Counted from the first letter of the stretch, positions 26,754-35,737 are shown. The stretch is 64,000 nt of DNA from Salinibacter sp. 10B (GCF_002954405.1 NZ_MQWC01000004.1:198318-262317), one strand, 5' to 3'. The notes: generated from the sequence alone by a model not told the origin. A program made the numbers and translations.

Positions 26754-27725
26754 ATGCAGAACAGGACGCACGCCCACAATCTAGATGGCGGCTCGACTGA
26801 CGACCCGGTCGTCTGGACGGAGAACCTCGTCAAAACGTACGGGGATGAAGTGGCTCTCGACGGCCTCTCCGTGAGTATTCAACCCGGGGAGCTCTTCGGG
26901 TTTATCGGCCCGGACGGTGCGGGGAAGACCACCCTCTTTCGCATCTTGACCTCCTTGCTGACGCCGGATGAGGGCACAGCCCGCGTGCTTGGGCTCGATG
27001 TCGTGGACGATTATCGTGCGCTTCGCCCTCGTCTCGGCTACATGGCCGGGGAATTCTCGCTGTATCCAGACCTGTCGGTCAAGGAAAATCTCCAGTTCTA
27101 TGCGTCGGTCTTCGGAACGACGGTAGAAGAGCAGATGGACATGATTCGGCCCGTCTACAAGCAGCTTAAACCGTTCGGCGACCGGCGCGCAGCGGACCTC
27201 TCCGGCGGGATGAAGCAGAAGCTGGCCTTGTCTTGCGCCCTCGTTCACCGCCCCGACTTGCTCATCCTCGACGAGCCCACCACCGGGGTCGACGCCGTCA
27301 GCCGCCGCGATTTCTGGGACACGCTCACTCAGCTTTCGGATGAAGGCCTGCCCGTCGTCGTCTCCACACCGTACATGGACGAGGCGAGTCGCTGCGACCG
27401 TGTGGCGCTTATCCAGGACGGATCGATTCTCACCGTCGATGCCCCCGAACAAATACAACGGGACTACGAGTGGCCCCTGGTTGCCGTGCGCGGCCCGGAT
27501 CACCACCAGATGTTGAAGGCTCTCCGCAGTGTAGACCACGGGCGGTCGGTCTTTCCGTTCGGGGATGAACTCCACTACGCCGACGCTCGGCACGATAAAG
27601 CGCCCGCCTCGGTGGCCGAGGAGGTGCACGCGTTCTTACGCGAGCAGGGGTTCGACGAGGCTGAGGTTCGGCCCATTGAGGCCGGGATTGAAGACGTGTT
27701 TATGGCGCTCGGCTCCGAGGCTTAA
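26754..27725 (+). CDS. ABC transporter ATPase, first half (YbhF-N-like)
   Basis: This is a 323-residue ATP-binding subunit of the export module. Walker A is GPDGAGKTT, the signature is LSGGMKQK and Walker B is LLILDEPTTGVDA. The order and the aspartate in the Walker A loop match the N-terminal half of E. coli YbhF, where both ATPase domains are on one chain. The C-terminal part after about 230 is a short regulatory extension with no extra domain. The second ATPase gene starts 61 bases later. Confidence 0.9.
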   Translation: MQNRTHAHNLDGGSTDDPVVWTENLVKTYGDEVALDGLSVSIQPGELFGFIGPDGAGKTTLFRILTSLLTPDEGTARVLGLDVVDDYRALRPRLGYMAGEFSLYPDLSVKENLQFYASVFGTTVEEQMDMIRPVYKQLKPFGDRRAADLSGGMKQKLALSCALVHRPDLLILDEPTTGVDAVSRRDFWDTLTQLSDEGLPVVVSTPYMDEASRCDRVALIQDGSILTVDAPEQIQRDYEWPLVAVRGPDHHQMLKALRSVDHGRSVFPFGDELHYADARHDKAPASVAEEVHAFLREQGFDEAEVRPIEAGIEDVFMALGSEA

Positions 27726-27786
27726 CAACGGCTGTCCGACAATTTTCCTCGCCTTCATTCATCCAAATACTCGTTCCTACCTCGAC

Positions 27787-28515
27787 ATGTCAGCAATCAC
27801 GGCACTGAACTTAACGCGCCGATTTGGGGACTTCACGGCCGTTGATCACATCTCCTTTGAGATTGAAGAGGGAGAGGTCTTCGGCTTCCTCGGGGCCAAC
27901 GGCGCAGGGAAAACGACCTCAATCCGGATGCTCACCGGCCTTCTGGAGCCGACAGAGGGGGAGGCGCAGGTGGCCGGGTACGACGTACGCACCGAGCCGG
28001 AGCAGGTCAAGCGTCACATCGGCTACATGAGCCAGAAGTTTGCGCTATACGATGACCTGACGGTAAAAGAAAATATCCGCCTGTACGGCGGCATCTACGA
28101 TCTTCCTCATAGCGAAATCCGAAAGCGCCGCGATCGGCTACTCCAGCGCCTTGGCTTTGAGCACGCGGCCGACGAGCGGGTCGGCTCCATTCCACTGGGG
28201 TGGAAGCAAAAGCTTGCCTTTTCGGTCGCGCTGCTCCACGAACCGGGCGTCGTCTTTCTCGACGAGCCGACGAGCGGCGTCGATCCCGTCACGCGCCGGC
28301 AGTTCTGGGAGATGATTTACGAGGCGGCTTCGGATGGCACCACGGTGCTCGTGACGACCCACTACATGGACGAAGCCGAGTACTGCGACCGCGTATCGAT
28401 CATGGTCGAGGGCACGATCGACGCGCTCGGTTCCCCTGCGACACTCAAGTCCGACTACGCGGCCGAGACGATGGACGACGTGTTTGTGAAAGTGGCGACA
28501 TCCGGTGAGTCGTGA
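27787..28515 (+). CDS. ABC transporter ATPase, second half (YbhF-C-like)
   Basis: This is a 242-residue ATP-binding subunit. Walker A is GANGAGKTT, and Walker B is VVFLDEPTSGVDP. The signature loop is degenerate: the usual LSGG is replaced by IPLGWKQKL, as seen in the C-terminal half of YbhF-type proteins, so this subunit probably pairs asymmetrically with the first ATPase. I chose ATG 27787 (MSAITALNLTRRFG) because the family begins there; the frame extends 222 bases upstream but that part overlaps the first ATPase gene. The next gene follows after 174 bases. Confidence 0.9.
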   Translation: MSAITALNLTRRFGDFTAVDHISFEIEEGEVFGFLGANGAGKTTSIRMLTGLLEPTEGEAQVAGYDVRTEPEQVKRHIGYMSQKFALYDDLTVKENIRLYGGIYDLPHSEIRKRRDRLLQRLGFEHAADERVGSIPLGWKQKLAFSVALLHEPGVVFLDEPTSGVDPVTRRQFWEMIYEAASDGTTVLVTTHYMDEAEYCDRVSIMVEGTIDALGSPATLKSDYAAETMDDVFVKVATSGES

Positions 28516-28689
28516 GGAGGAACGTCCGTACTCCAAACGCCCCGGGGATTGATTCCGGTGCAGAACCCTCGGCCTTGAATGTCTAGGAGGGAAGAAGTAA
28601 AGGACGACCTGCCAGACGCCCTCGCGTTTACCTGTACTCGATGCAGGAAGAGCAATTCGATTTGAAGCCACCCGTAACCGCAAGACGAC

Positions 28690-29796
28690 ATGATGAATGC
28701 ATTCTTCGGGCTCATCCGCAAGGAAGTCTACCACATTTTGCGGGATAGGCGCACGCTGACGGTTCTTCTCCTGATGCCGCTGGTGCAGGTGCTGCTCTTT
28801 GGGTACGCTATTCGGACGGACGTGGAGGACATTCGACTCGCCCTCGTGACCCCGAGTCCCGATGCAGAGACCCATCGGCTGAAGGCCACGCTCGAGGGCT
28901 CCGATCGTTTTCACGTAACCCGCTTGCTGCGGAGCACCGATCAACTGGAGTCGCTCTTTCAGCAGGGTGCCATCGACCAGGCCCTGGTCGTAGAGTCAGA
29001 CTTTGCGTCGGCGCTTCGAGCCCCGTCCGGCGCGGGGGTGCTTCTCATCACCGACGCCATGAATCCCAACATCGGGCGCATCCGGCAGGACTACGCACAG
29101 GCCCTGCTGGGCGACTACGAACAGTCCCTCAATACAAGCGCCGGAGGCATCCCTTTCCGAATCGAAACGCGCGCCCGCTACAATCCGACGCTCGAGTCGG
29201 CCTACTTCTTCGTGCCGGGCCTGCTGGCGTTCGTGCTCACCATCGTATCGGCCCTCATGACGGCCCTTTCCATTGCCCGTGAGAAAGAGACCGGTACTAT
29301 GGAGACGATGCTCGTCTCTCCCCTGCAGCAGTGGCAGGTGGTCTCCGGGAAAGTCGTTCCGTACGTGGTGGTCGGCTTTGCGAATGCGGTCACGGTACTT
29401 GGCGTAGCCTACTCGGTGTTCGACGTGCCCTTACGCGGAAGCCTCGGTCTACTGCTAGGGGAGAGCCTCCTCTTTGTGCTCGTGTGTCTCAGCCTCGGGA
29501 TTTTTATCTCCACGCGGACCGACTCCCAGCGAACGGCCATGATGGGGACGCTCGTCGGTCTCATGCTACCGACCACCCTCCTTTCGGGGATGATTTTTCC
29601 GATTTCGAGCATGCCGGATTGGCTCCAGCCGGTCACGCACGTCGTGCCGGCCAAGTGGTTCGTTCACATCATCCGGGAGATCCTGCTGAAGGGAGCCGGC
29701 CTCGACCTTCTGGGACTCGAGACGCTGGTTCTGGTCGGGATGGCTGGCGTTTTCCTGGGGGCCAGCACGCTCAGCTTTAACGTTCGCCTCGAATGA
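28690..29796 (+). CDS. ABC-2 type permease (YbhS/YhhJ-like), first
   Basis: This is a 368-residue membrane subunit with one N-terminal membrane helix (DRRTLTVLLLMPLVQVLLFGY), a large periplasmic loop of about 150 residues, and five C-terminal membrane helices. The family motif SIAREKETGTMETMLVSPL lies between the second and third helices. It should form the export channel with the second permease. The window from 29793 overlaps its stop by four bases. Confidence 0.92.
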   Translation: MMNAFFGLIRKEVYHILRDRRTLTVLLLMPLVQVLLFGYAIRTDVEDIRLALVTPSPDAETHRLKATLEGSDRFHVTRLLRSTDQLESLFQQGAIDQALVVESDFASALRAPSGAGVLLITDAMNPNIGRIRQDYAQALLGDYEQSLNTSAGGIPFRIETRARYNPTLESAYFFVPGLLAFVLTIVSALMTALSIAREKETGTMETMLVSPLQQWQVVSGKVVPYVVVGFANAVTVLGVAYSVFDVPLRGSLGLLLGESLLFVLVCLSLGIFISTRTDSQRTAMMGTLVGLMLPTTLLSGMIFPISSMPDWLQPVTHVVPAKWFVHIIREILLKGAGLDLLGLETLVLVGMAGVFLGASTLSFNVRLE

Positions 29797-29876
29797 CGGG
29801 GACTCTGAGTGGGGAGGAGGGGCGTCTCTTCTCTCCATTCATCCGATTGCCCTTGATATCTCCATCCGTGAGCGCC

Positions 29877-31004
29877 ATGCGCACAATCTTCTATCTGGTA
29901 CAGAAAGAGACCCTACAGGTCCTTCGAGATCGGGTCATGCTGTTTCAGATCATCATGATTCCGGTCGTGCAACTGCTTCTCGTGACGAGTGCAGCTACGT
30001 TTGAGGTGCGGCAGGCCGACGTTCAATTCGTAGACAACGACCACAGCCAGGCGTCGCGACGGGTGAGCGAGGCCTTTGCGGCCTCCGAGCGATTTTCGAT
30101 TACCGAGCATTCGTCTTCCGCGGAGAACGCGAGTCGAAGCCTTCAAGCGGGGCAGGTTGACCTCACGTTGCATGTGCCTGCGGGCTTCGACCGTGAGCTA
30201 AATCGGGGAGAGCAGCCGGCCGTTCGGCTCGTCGTGAGCGGCGAGAAGGCCTCGGCCGGCGTGATTCAGTCCTACGCCCAGCAAATTCTCCAGGGCGTGG
30301 CCGCGGACCTCGGTGCCGAGCAGTCGCCGCAACTCCAATCGACGGCTCCGGCGAAGCGGGCTCAGCTCGACGTGGGGGCCCGCTTGTGGTACAATGTGAC
30401 GCTCGAATACGACGACTTCATGGCGCCGGGCATCCTCACGATCCTCGTCACGATTATCGGGACACTGCTCACCGCTCAGAACATCGCCCGCGAGAAGGAG
30501 ATCGGAACCATTGAGCAGCTCAACGTGACGCCCCTCACGAAAGGAGAGTTCATTGTTGGGAAACTGCTGCCCTTCTGGGCGCTCGGGCTGCTGGAATTCG
30601 CTGTGGGATTGGGGATCGCGTGGCTCGCCTTTGACATCCCGTTCGAAGGCAGTCTTTTCCTTCTCTTCGGTGTGGCGGGAATCTACCTGACGAGTGCTCT
30701 CGGCATCGGGCTGTGGATTTCTGCGTCCGTCGACACGCAACAACAGGCCATGTTCGTCACGTACTTCGTGCTCGTCCTGTACCTATTTATGAGCGGCCTC
30801 TTTACCCCGGTCACGAGCATGCCGGCCTGGGCGGAGTGGTTCGCTGAGCTGAGCCCGCTGAAGCACTTCATTGAGGTCGTTCGGGGCGTACTCATGAAGG
30901 GCGCGGGGCCGATGGAGATCTGGCAGCCGACAGCCATCCTGTTGGCGTACGGCATTCTCATCCTGACGGTGGCCGTGCGGCAGTACTCGAAGACGAAAGC
31001 TTAG
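29877..31004 (+). CDS. ABC-2 type permease (YbhR-like), second
   Basis: This is a 375-residue membrane subunit similar in layout to the first permease: one helix (VMLFQIIMIPVVQLLLV), a periplasmic loop, then about five helices. The signature motif here is NIAREKEIGTIEQLNVTPL. An overlapping ATG at 29793 (in a TGA/ATG overlap) would add 28 residues, but MRTIFYLVQKE at 29877 is the likely family start. The two permeases are only distantly alike, so they form a heterodimer. It is the last gene of the six-gene export module. Confidence 0.9.
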   Translation: MRTIFYLVQKETLQVLRDRVMLFQIIMIPVVQLLLVTSAATFEVRQADVQFVDNDHSQASRRVSEAFAASERFSITEHSSSAENASRSLQAGQVDLTLHVPAGFDRELNRGEQPAVRLVVSGEKASAGVIQSYAQQILQGVAADLGAEQSPQLQSTAPAKRAQLDVGARLWYNVTLEYDDFMAPGILTILVTIIGTLLTAQNIAREKEIGTIEQLNVTPLTKGEFIVGKLLPFWALGLLEFAVGLGIAWLAFDIPFEGSLFLLFGVAGIYLTSALGIGLWISASVDTQQQAMFVTYFVLVLYLFMSGLFTPVTSMPAWAEWFAELSPLKHFIEVVRGVLMKGAGPMEIWQPTAILLAYGILILTVAVRQYSKTKA

Positions 31005-31243
31005 ACCCTTAATGGAATTGACCTCAGCACTCGGAACCCCCTTTTTGTCTTTCTTGCTCCACGCTGAATCTACGACGCATTCTTGTACTGATCGACGTTT
31101 CGAACGTGCTGGCCTGGCTCATGACTTGGCGCGTCTTGTTGCCGAGCAGCACGTTATTCACGTGACGCGAGATTCAGCGGAGACTGCTGTTTCTCAAAGC
31201 GGTAACTCTAAAAACCTGGGACACAAGCGCGTCCTCGACGCCA

Positions 31244-31651
31244 ATGACCGAAACCAGTCACATCCGAATTGCCCGGCATCTCGTTGCAATCGTTGCTGTT
31301 ACCTTCGGCCTTCTGACGATCTGGTCGGGAGGAACTGTGCTCTTTGGTGGTGAGGAGGCTCGGCAGGCGGTAGGAGACTTCATCCCTTTTGTCGTCTGGA
31401 GTAATTTTGTCGCCGGATTCTTCTATGTGGTGGCCGGCGTCGGACTGTGGCAAGGGTGGGAGTGGGCCCGTTGGGTTGCCGTCGCGATTGCTGGCGGGGC
31501 GGCGGGGACGTATCTTGCCTTTGGGCTTCACGTGCTGCAGGGCAGGCCGTACGAAATGAGGACGGTTGTAGCACTGGCCGTTCGTACGGGCATGTGGATC
31601 GGGATTGCTGTGTTTGCCTTCCGGTTGTTCGACTCGCTAAAGGACGCCTGA
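31244..31651 (+). CDS. Small four-helix membrane protein
   Basis: This is a 135-residue protein with four hydrophobic segments (about 10-30, 46-68, 75-96 and 107-128), no signal peptide and no recognised motif. The interhelical loops are short and mildly acidic. It follows the ABC operon by 239 bases on the same strand and ends 90 bases before the iron-sulfur lipoprotein. Function unknown. Confidence 0.65.
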   Translation: MTETSHIRIARHLVAIVAVTFGLLTIWSGGTVLFGGEEARQAVGDFIPFVVWSNFVAGFFYVVAGVGLWQGWEWARWVAVAIAGGAAGTYLAFGLHVLQGRPYEMRTVVALAVRTGMWIGIAVFAFRLFDSLKDA

Positions 31652-31741
31652 ACGACAAAACCGCGATGCCGATTGCTAAATAGTCCGTGGGGTGGACCCC
31701 TTTTTGTACCGATTCTTTTACACAGAACTCCCTATAATTCC

Positions 31742-32188
31742 ATGACTAACGAACTGAATCGCCGAGAAGCCCTCAAGTGGATCGGTAGTACCCTCATTGG
31801 AGGAAGTATGCTCACCGTTGTCTCGGGCTGTGGAGGGGGAGACGGAAACGATGGGGACGGCGACGGGGACGACTCTGCCGATCAGGGTCCTAGCCACGAG
31901 GTTCCGCATCCGAACAACGACACGCTCCCTGAGTCTGAAGCCAAAGGAGAGTCCCTCTCGGGGGCAACGCGTACGCGCGGCGGGCAGCAGTCGCAGGACA
32001 ATCCCGGAGTGGCGCTTCAGCACAAGCCCAGCGGGAATCAGTACTGTGGAAACTGCAGCCTCTACGTGCCGGACCAGAACGGAGATGGCTTCGGGGCGTG
32101 CCTCAGCGTGAAAGGAAAGATACATCCCTGCGACTGGTGCATTCTCTACACGGAGCACTCCGGAGAGGGCGTGGTGTCGTGTGCCTAG
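31742..32188 (+). CDS. High-potential iron-sulfur protein (HiPIP)-like lipoprotein
   Basis: This is a 148-residue exported protein with four cysteines arranged as in HiPIP. They sit in YCGNCSLY, GACLSVKGKIHPCDWC and the tail; the C-x2-C, then C, then C spacing and the aromatic residues around them match the family cluster-binding pattern. HiPIPs are periplasmic one-electron carriers that hold a [4Fe-4S] cluster. The N-terminus has a twin-arginine (RREALKWIG) and a lipobox-like VVSGC, so it may be Tat-exported and lipidated. A very acidic linker (GGGDGNDGDGDGDDSADQ) joins the anchor to the domain. I chose ATG 31742; an ATG at 31673 adds a leader without family support. Partners are probably a terminal oxidase elsewhere. 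Confidence 0.8.
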   Translation: MTNELNRREALKWIGSTLIGGSMLTVVSGCGGGDGNDGDGDGDDSADQGPSHEVPHPNNDTLPESEAKGESLSGATRTRGGQQSQDNPGVALQHKPSGNQYCGNCSLYVPDQNGDGFGACLSVKGKIHPCDWCILYTEHSGEGVVSCA

Positions 32189-32241
32189 GCCCAACTGAAG
32201 TCCCACAACCTCTCGGGGCAGCTCATTCGAGCCGACATCCG

Positions 32242-32355
32242 TCATTTATCGGACGGAGTTCCTTGATTGTAGAAGGGATAACCGCCAGAAAAAGAAGCAA
32301 AGGCCTCCAGGCGGTTGGTGGTCTCGTCGGAGAGCTGGATCGTGAGTGTGTTCAT
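32242..32355 (-). pseudogene. Truncated ribbon-helix-helix antitoxin-like ORF
   Basis: A 37-residue frame starts at ATG 32355 with MNTLTIQLSDETTNRLEAFA, the typical opening beta strand and first helix of ribbon-helix-helix antitoxins and repressors. It then shifts to unrelated sequence (GGYPFYNQGTPSDK) and stops. The second helix is absent, so it is probably the remnant of an antitoxin gene. No toxin is beside it. Confidence 0.4.
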
Positions 32356-32401
32356 GGCTTTGGTGGATGATTGATTTTTTACCTTCAGTGAACGAGTCGT
32401 T

Positions 32402-32692
32402 TCCGGTCCACAGCGACGGGAGCAGGTTACGGTGCAGGTGGCGAAGGAAGAAGGCGACGTTGTGCTGCACGTGTCGGACTCAGGAACTAGATCTGACCCC
32501 GAGGCCGCCGACCGGCTTTTCGAGCGCTTCTATCGCACGGGTGCGGCAGAGCAGTGCCGGTGGAGGAGGACTCGGGCTTCCCATCGTGAAGGCGCTTACG
32601 CAAAGCTATGGGGGAACGGTGACGGCCTGGAGTTTTTAGGCTACGAGGAGGGCAGTACTTTTGAGGGGGCGCCTCCCCAAACGTTAAGCTGA
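32402..32692 (+). pseudogene. Sensor histidine kinase C-terminus, frameshifted
   Basis: Three pieces of a HATPase domain are readable in two frames. Frame one gives EEGDVVLHVSDSGTRSDPEA, then RLFERFYRTG. A one-base shift near 32550 gives GGGGLGLPIVKALTQSYGGTV. A return shift before about 32640 gives GYEEGSTF, matching the end of the domain. The order corresponds to the G1 box, F box and G2 box of histidine kinases. The N box and everything upstream are gone and no response regulator is near, so this is a non-functional remnant. Confidence 0.7.
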
Positions 32693-33130
32693 AAAAGCTC
32701 TGGGCAGGTTGTATTGAACACGATCGGATTTCGGTACAAGTCCGGTTCAGACGGCGGTCAGAGCCGGTTTCTCAGTATCCAGATCAGGGAAGTCTCTCCG
32801 CTGAGCAGCGGGCTCGGCAGTACGGGGAAATGACCAACCGGAAGTGGGAAATCCCCACTCAACGTCGCAGATCCAGGCTGTCGGCAGTCCGGAAGGGGAG
32901 TGGAGATATCCGCCGTTTTAAAACCCAAACAGATGCACAAGTATTGATACTATTGGTTTTGAAACTCCGTTTGGAACGACCATGTCCCAGTTCAGAATCG
33001 CCCAAACGGGGTAGACGGGGATTCACCGTTCCGTTTCAGAAATCCCTTATTGAAGTGAAGTCATCGATGATTGTCATCTGCACCAAATAGGGTTATCCTC
33101 TCTCCTCATCATCAAGACAGTTCTTTGTGT

Positions 33131-33139
33131 GGGGGGGGG
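33131..33139. repeat. G9 homopolymer tract
   Basis: Nine consecutive G bases lie at 33131-33139 between the decayed region and an AT-rich stretch. Such tracts are prone to slippage. No promoter or start codon that would make this phase-variable can be assigned. Confidence 0.5.
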
Positions 33140-33224
33140 CATTTTTATTGTTTGTGTCTAAGTATAATAGTTATTTTTATACTTTTACGTATCTGTTATT
33201 GTAATATAAATTGTGAGCGCGCCT

Positions 33225-33851
33225 TCATTCAGATGAGGCCTGATGGTCGTAACTCAACACCTCGGTGAGACGCCATTCCTCACCATCACGAATCCAGACG
33301 TGGGTAAACTGGGCGATGCTGGTCTTGTAGGGCTGCTTCTCCGGCTCTTGGATGTAGAACTCATGCTGTCCAGACTGGAGGGCCCCGTACAGCGTGCCAT
33401 CGCGATAGAGGGGGAAAACCTCCATGCTTCCACCCACCAGTCTCCGGATCGGCTTTCGCTCGGGAGAAGAACAGATGTTCTGTTCGATGGCCGCCATGAA
33501 CTGAGGCTTGTCCTGAATACCGGACTGATCGTGGTAGAAGTCGAGTTCTTCAGCCAGGACCGAGCGGGTGGTCGAAAGGTCACAGCCGTTGAATCCCTCC
33601 ACGAAGAGCAGGCTATCCATCGTGGCAATCTCCCGAAAGAGCGGCGCGTCTTCTCCGACCTGCGCGTATGCGGGGCGAGGAGACAGAAGAACGGCCGGTA
33701 AAATGGCAGCTAAAAGGAGAGCGAGAAGAAGGGACGATACGATACTCCCTGAGGACTGCAGGGGAAATGGGAAAGGGCGCGTCAATGGGGGACCGGAAGA
33801 AGCGGGAATCAGTGGATTTCCATTGTTGTCGAAGAGCATGAAATTCTGCAT
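33225..33851 (-). CDS. Secreted NTF2-like (DUF4440-type) protein
   Basis: This is a 208-residue exported protein. The first 65 residues hold a long signal region with a hydrophobic core (IVSSLLLALLLAAILPAVLL) and an AYAQ cleavage site. The mature part has the layout of NTF2-like/SnoaL-fold proteins of the DUF4440 kind: an early helix (FREIATMDSLLFVEGFN), strands around FTHVWIRDGEEWRLTEVLSY, and a pocket. Homologues bind or process small molecules; no catalytic residues can be named. Start at ATG 33851; ATG 33839 is an alternative. It stands alone. Confidence 0.7.
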   Translation of the reverse strand: MQNFMLFDNNGNPLIPASSGPPLTRPFPFPLQSSGSIVSSLLLALLLAAILPAVLLSPRPAYAQVGEDAPLFREIATMDSLLFVEGFNGCDLSTTRSVLAEELDFYHDQSGIQDKPQFMAAIEQNICSSPERKPIRRLVGGSMEVFPLYRDGTLYGALQSGQHEFYIQEPEKQPYKTSIAQFTHVWIRDGEEWRLTEVLSYDHQASSE

Positions 33852-34355
33852 GCTCTTCTGGCTCGTTTAGAAACGCTTTGGGGCGCATCAGAAGACCCGC
33901 CTGGGCGACGCTCTTTCCACTCTGAACAGGATGACAAAAAAGGGTGGGTTGACCCGAGAGTCTCCTAAATCTCGCTGGACCTGAGATCCTGCAGGTATTC
34001 TTGAGGTAGTAGGGATTAGTGAGCTTACATATCCGCCAGATCTCCAGGAGACGGTTCCGGAGCGCCCCTGTATGCACCGTTGGCGAAACAGAGGAACGGG
34101 AAACCGCCCGATGAGGGGAGAAGAGGAGAAGTGATGCTTTGAGGAAACGAAGGGGAAATTTACCCCAAACAGATAAACTGTTCCCCCCGTGGTGTGTAGC
34201 AGCCGGTGGTACGCCATTCCCGGTCGCACAGGGGCCCTTTTTCATCCTCGCTCACCGGGGACCAGGGCATTGGCTGCGGTCCTGATACAGCACGACAGGG
34301 CCGGTAGCCCAATTGTTACCACACATCTTCTGCATTACACCATCCCGATACGCAC
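33852..34355. other. 504-bp intergenic region upstream of ahcY
   Basis: No gene is supported. Because ahcY follows, I looked for an S-adenosylhomocysteine or SAM riboswitch and saw no convincing core. The right end must hold the ahcY promoter. Confidence 0.4.
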
Positions 34356-35633
34356 ATGGACCACAAGGAAGGACAATACAAAGTTCGCGATCTCAGTTTG
34401 GCCGACGAGGGGCGCAAGCGCATTGAATGGGCCGAGAGCCGAATGCCCGTTCTCATGCAGCTGCGCGAAGAATATTCTGACTCAAAGCCGTTTGAGGGCT
34501 ACAAGATCGCCGGGTGTTTGCACGTGACGAAGGAGACTGCCGTGCTCGTGGAAACCCTGCAGGCCTGCGGCGCTGAGGTGGCTTGGAGTGGATGTAACCC
34601 GCTCTCGACGCAGGACGACATTGCTGCGGCGCTTGCCAACAACGGGACGGAGATTTACGCCTGGCACGGCCTCGACACCGACGACTTCTACTGGTGCATC
34701 GAACGGACGATCGACACGCCGCCGCACCTGACGCTCGACGATGGAGCGGACCTCATCTTTACGGTCCACTCCGACCACCAGGACATGATGGACCACATCA
34801 TCGGCGGCAGTGAGGAGACGACGACCGGCGTGCATCGCCTCCGCGCGATGGACAACGACGGCAAGCTGCAGTATCCGGTCTACGCCGTTAACGACGCCGA
34901 GACGAAGTGGGACTTTGACAACGTTTACGGCACGGGGCAGAGCACGATCGACGGCATTCTGCGCGCCACCAGTACCCTCATCGCGGGCAAAAACTTCGTC
35001 GTTGCGGGTTATGGCCACTGCGGCCGTGGCGTTGCCACCCGTGCGAAGGGCATGGGCGCCAACACGATCGTGACCGAGGTGCGGCCCGCGACGGCCCTCA
35101 AGGCCACGCTCGATGGCCATCAGGTCATGAGCATGGACGAGGCCGCTGAGAAGGGCGACATCTTCGTGACGGCCACCGGCATGAAGGACGTGATCCGCGG
35201 GCGCCACTTCCTGAAGATGAAGGACGGTGCGATTGTCGCCAATACGGGCCACTACGACGTGGAGCTCAACCTTGAAGAGCTAGCAGAGCTTTCCACTGAT
35301 GCCCGTGAGGTGCGTGAGAACAACCGCGAGTACACGAAAGAAAACGGCGAGCGCGTGTACGTTCTCGGCGACGGCCGCCTTGTGAATCTCGCCGCGGCGG
35401 AGGGGCACCCGAGCGAAGTGATGGACATGAGCTTCGCCAACCAGTTCCGCGCTCACCTCGATCTCGTCCAGCGCCACGAGTCCGGCGAGATGCTTGAGGA
35501 TAAGGTGTATGACATCCCGCAGGAGATGGACGACGAGATTGCCCGCGTGAAGCTCAACACGATGGGCGTTGAGATCGACGGCCTTTCCGAGGAGCAGGAA
35601 CATTACGCCACGGACTATTCCGCTGGCACCTGA
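34356..35633 (+). CDS. ahcY: Adenosylhomocysteinase
   Basis: This is S-adenosylhomocysteine hydrolase, splitting SAH to adenosine and homocysteine in the methyl cycle, using bound NAD. The 425-residue length is normal for bacterial members without the extra loop. Substrate and NAD regions are clear: LHVTKETAVLVETLQACGAEV near residue 50, WCIERTI near 112, VAGYGHCGRGVATRAKGMGA near 215, and GRLVNLAAAEGHPSEVMDMSF near 340. The C-terminal tail ends VEIDGLSEEQEHYATDY, somewhat longer and more acidic than usual. A strong terminator lies about 70 bases downstream. Confidence 0.95.
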   Translation: MDHKEGQYKVRDLSLADEGRKRIEWAESRMPVLMQLREEYSDSKPFEGYKIAGCLHVTKETAVLVETLQACGAEVAWSGCNPLSTQDDIAAALANNGTEIYAWHGLDTDDFYWCIERTIDTPPHLTLDDGADLIFTVHSDHQDMMDHIIGGSEETTTGVHRLRAMDNDGKLQYPVYAVNDAETKWDFDNVYGTGQSTIDGILRATSTLIAGKNFVVAGYGHCGRGVATRAKGMGANTIVTEVRPATALKATLDGHQVMSMDEAAEKGDIFVTATGMKDVIRGRHFLKMKDGAIVANTGHYDVELNLEELAELSTDAREVRENNREYTKENGERVYVLGDGRLVNLAAAEGHPSEVMDMSFANQFRAHLDLVQRHESGEMLEDKVYDIPQEMDDEIARVKLNTMGVEIDGLSEEQEHYATDYSAGT

Positions 35634-35701
35634 GCGAGTGCGGAATTCGGAATGTGAAGTGGAGAGTGAGCCCCTTTCTCTCTCGGGTCTTCGAAAACAG
35701 A

Positions 35702-35737
35702 AGCGCCGCTCCGGACGCTCCGGGGCGGCGCTTTTTT
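35702..35737 (+). terminator. Rho-independent terminator after ahcY
   Basis: AGCGCCGC-T-CCGGA and TCCGG-G-GCGGCGCT form a 14-bp stem around a CGC loop and run straight into six T bases. It is the strongest terminator in the window and should end the ahcY transcript. Confidence 0.92.

Larger units (their letters stand above)
32189..33224. other. 1036-bp decayed region after the HiPIP gene
   Basis: This holds a truncated ribbon-helix-helix-like ORF (32242-32355, minus), a frameshifted histidine-kinase tail (32402-32692, plus), an inverted repeat CCGTTTGG (32967-32974) / CCAAACGG (33002-33009), a G9 tract (33131-33139), and an AT-rich stretch (33141-33215). No intact gene is supported. A frame at 32830-33090 on the plus strand has no recognisable content. 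Confidence 0.6.

Noticed and set aside
33852-34355. Possible SAH or SAM riboswitch before ahcY
   Set aside because: I could not match the conserved core or pairing of either class; a covariance search would be needed, and without it the call is not supported.
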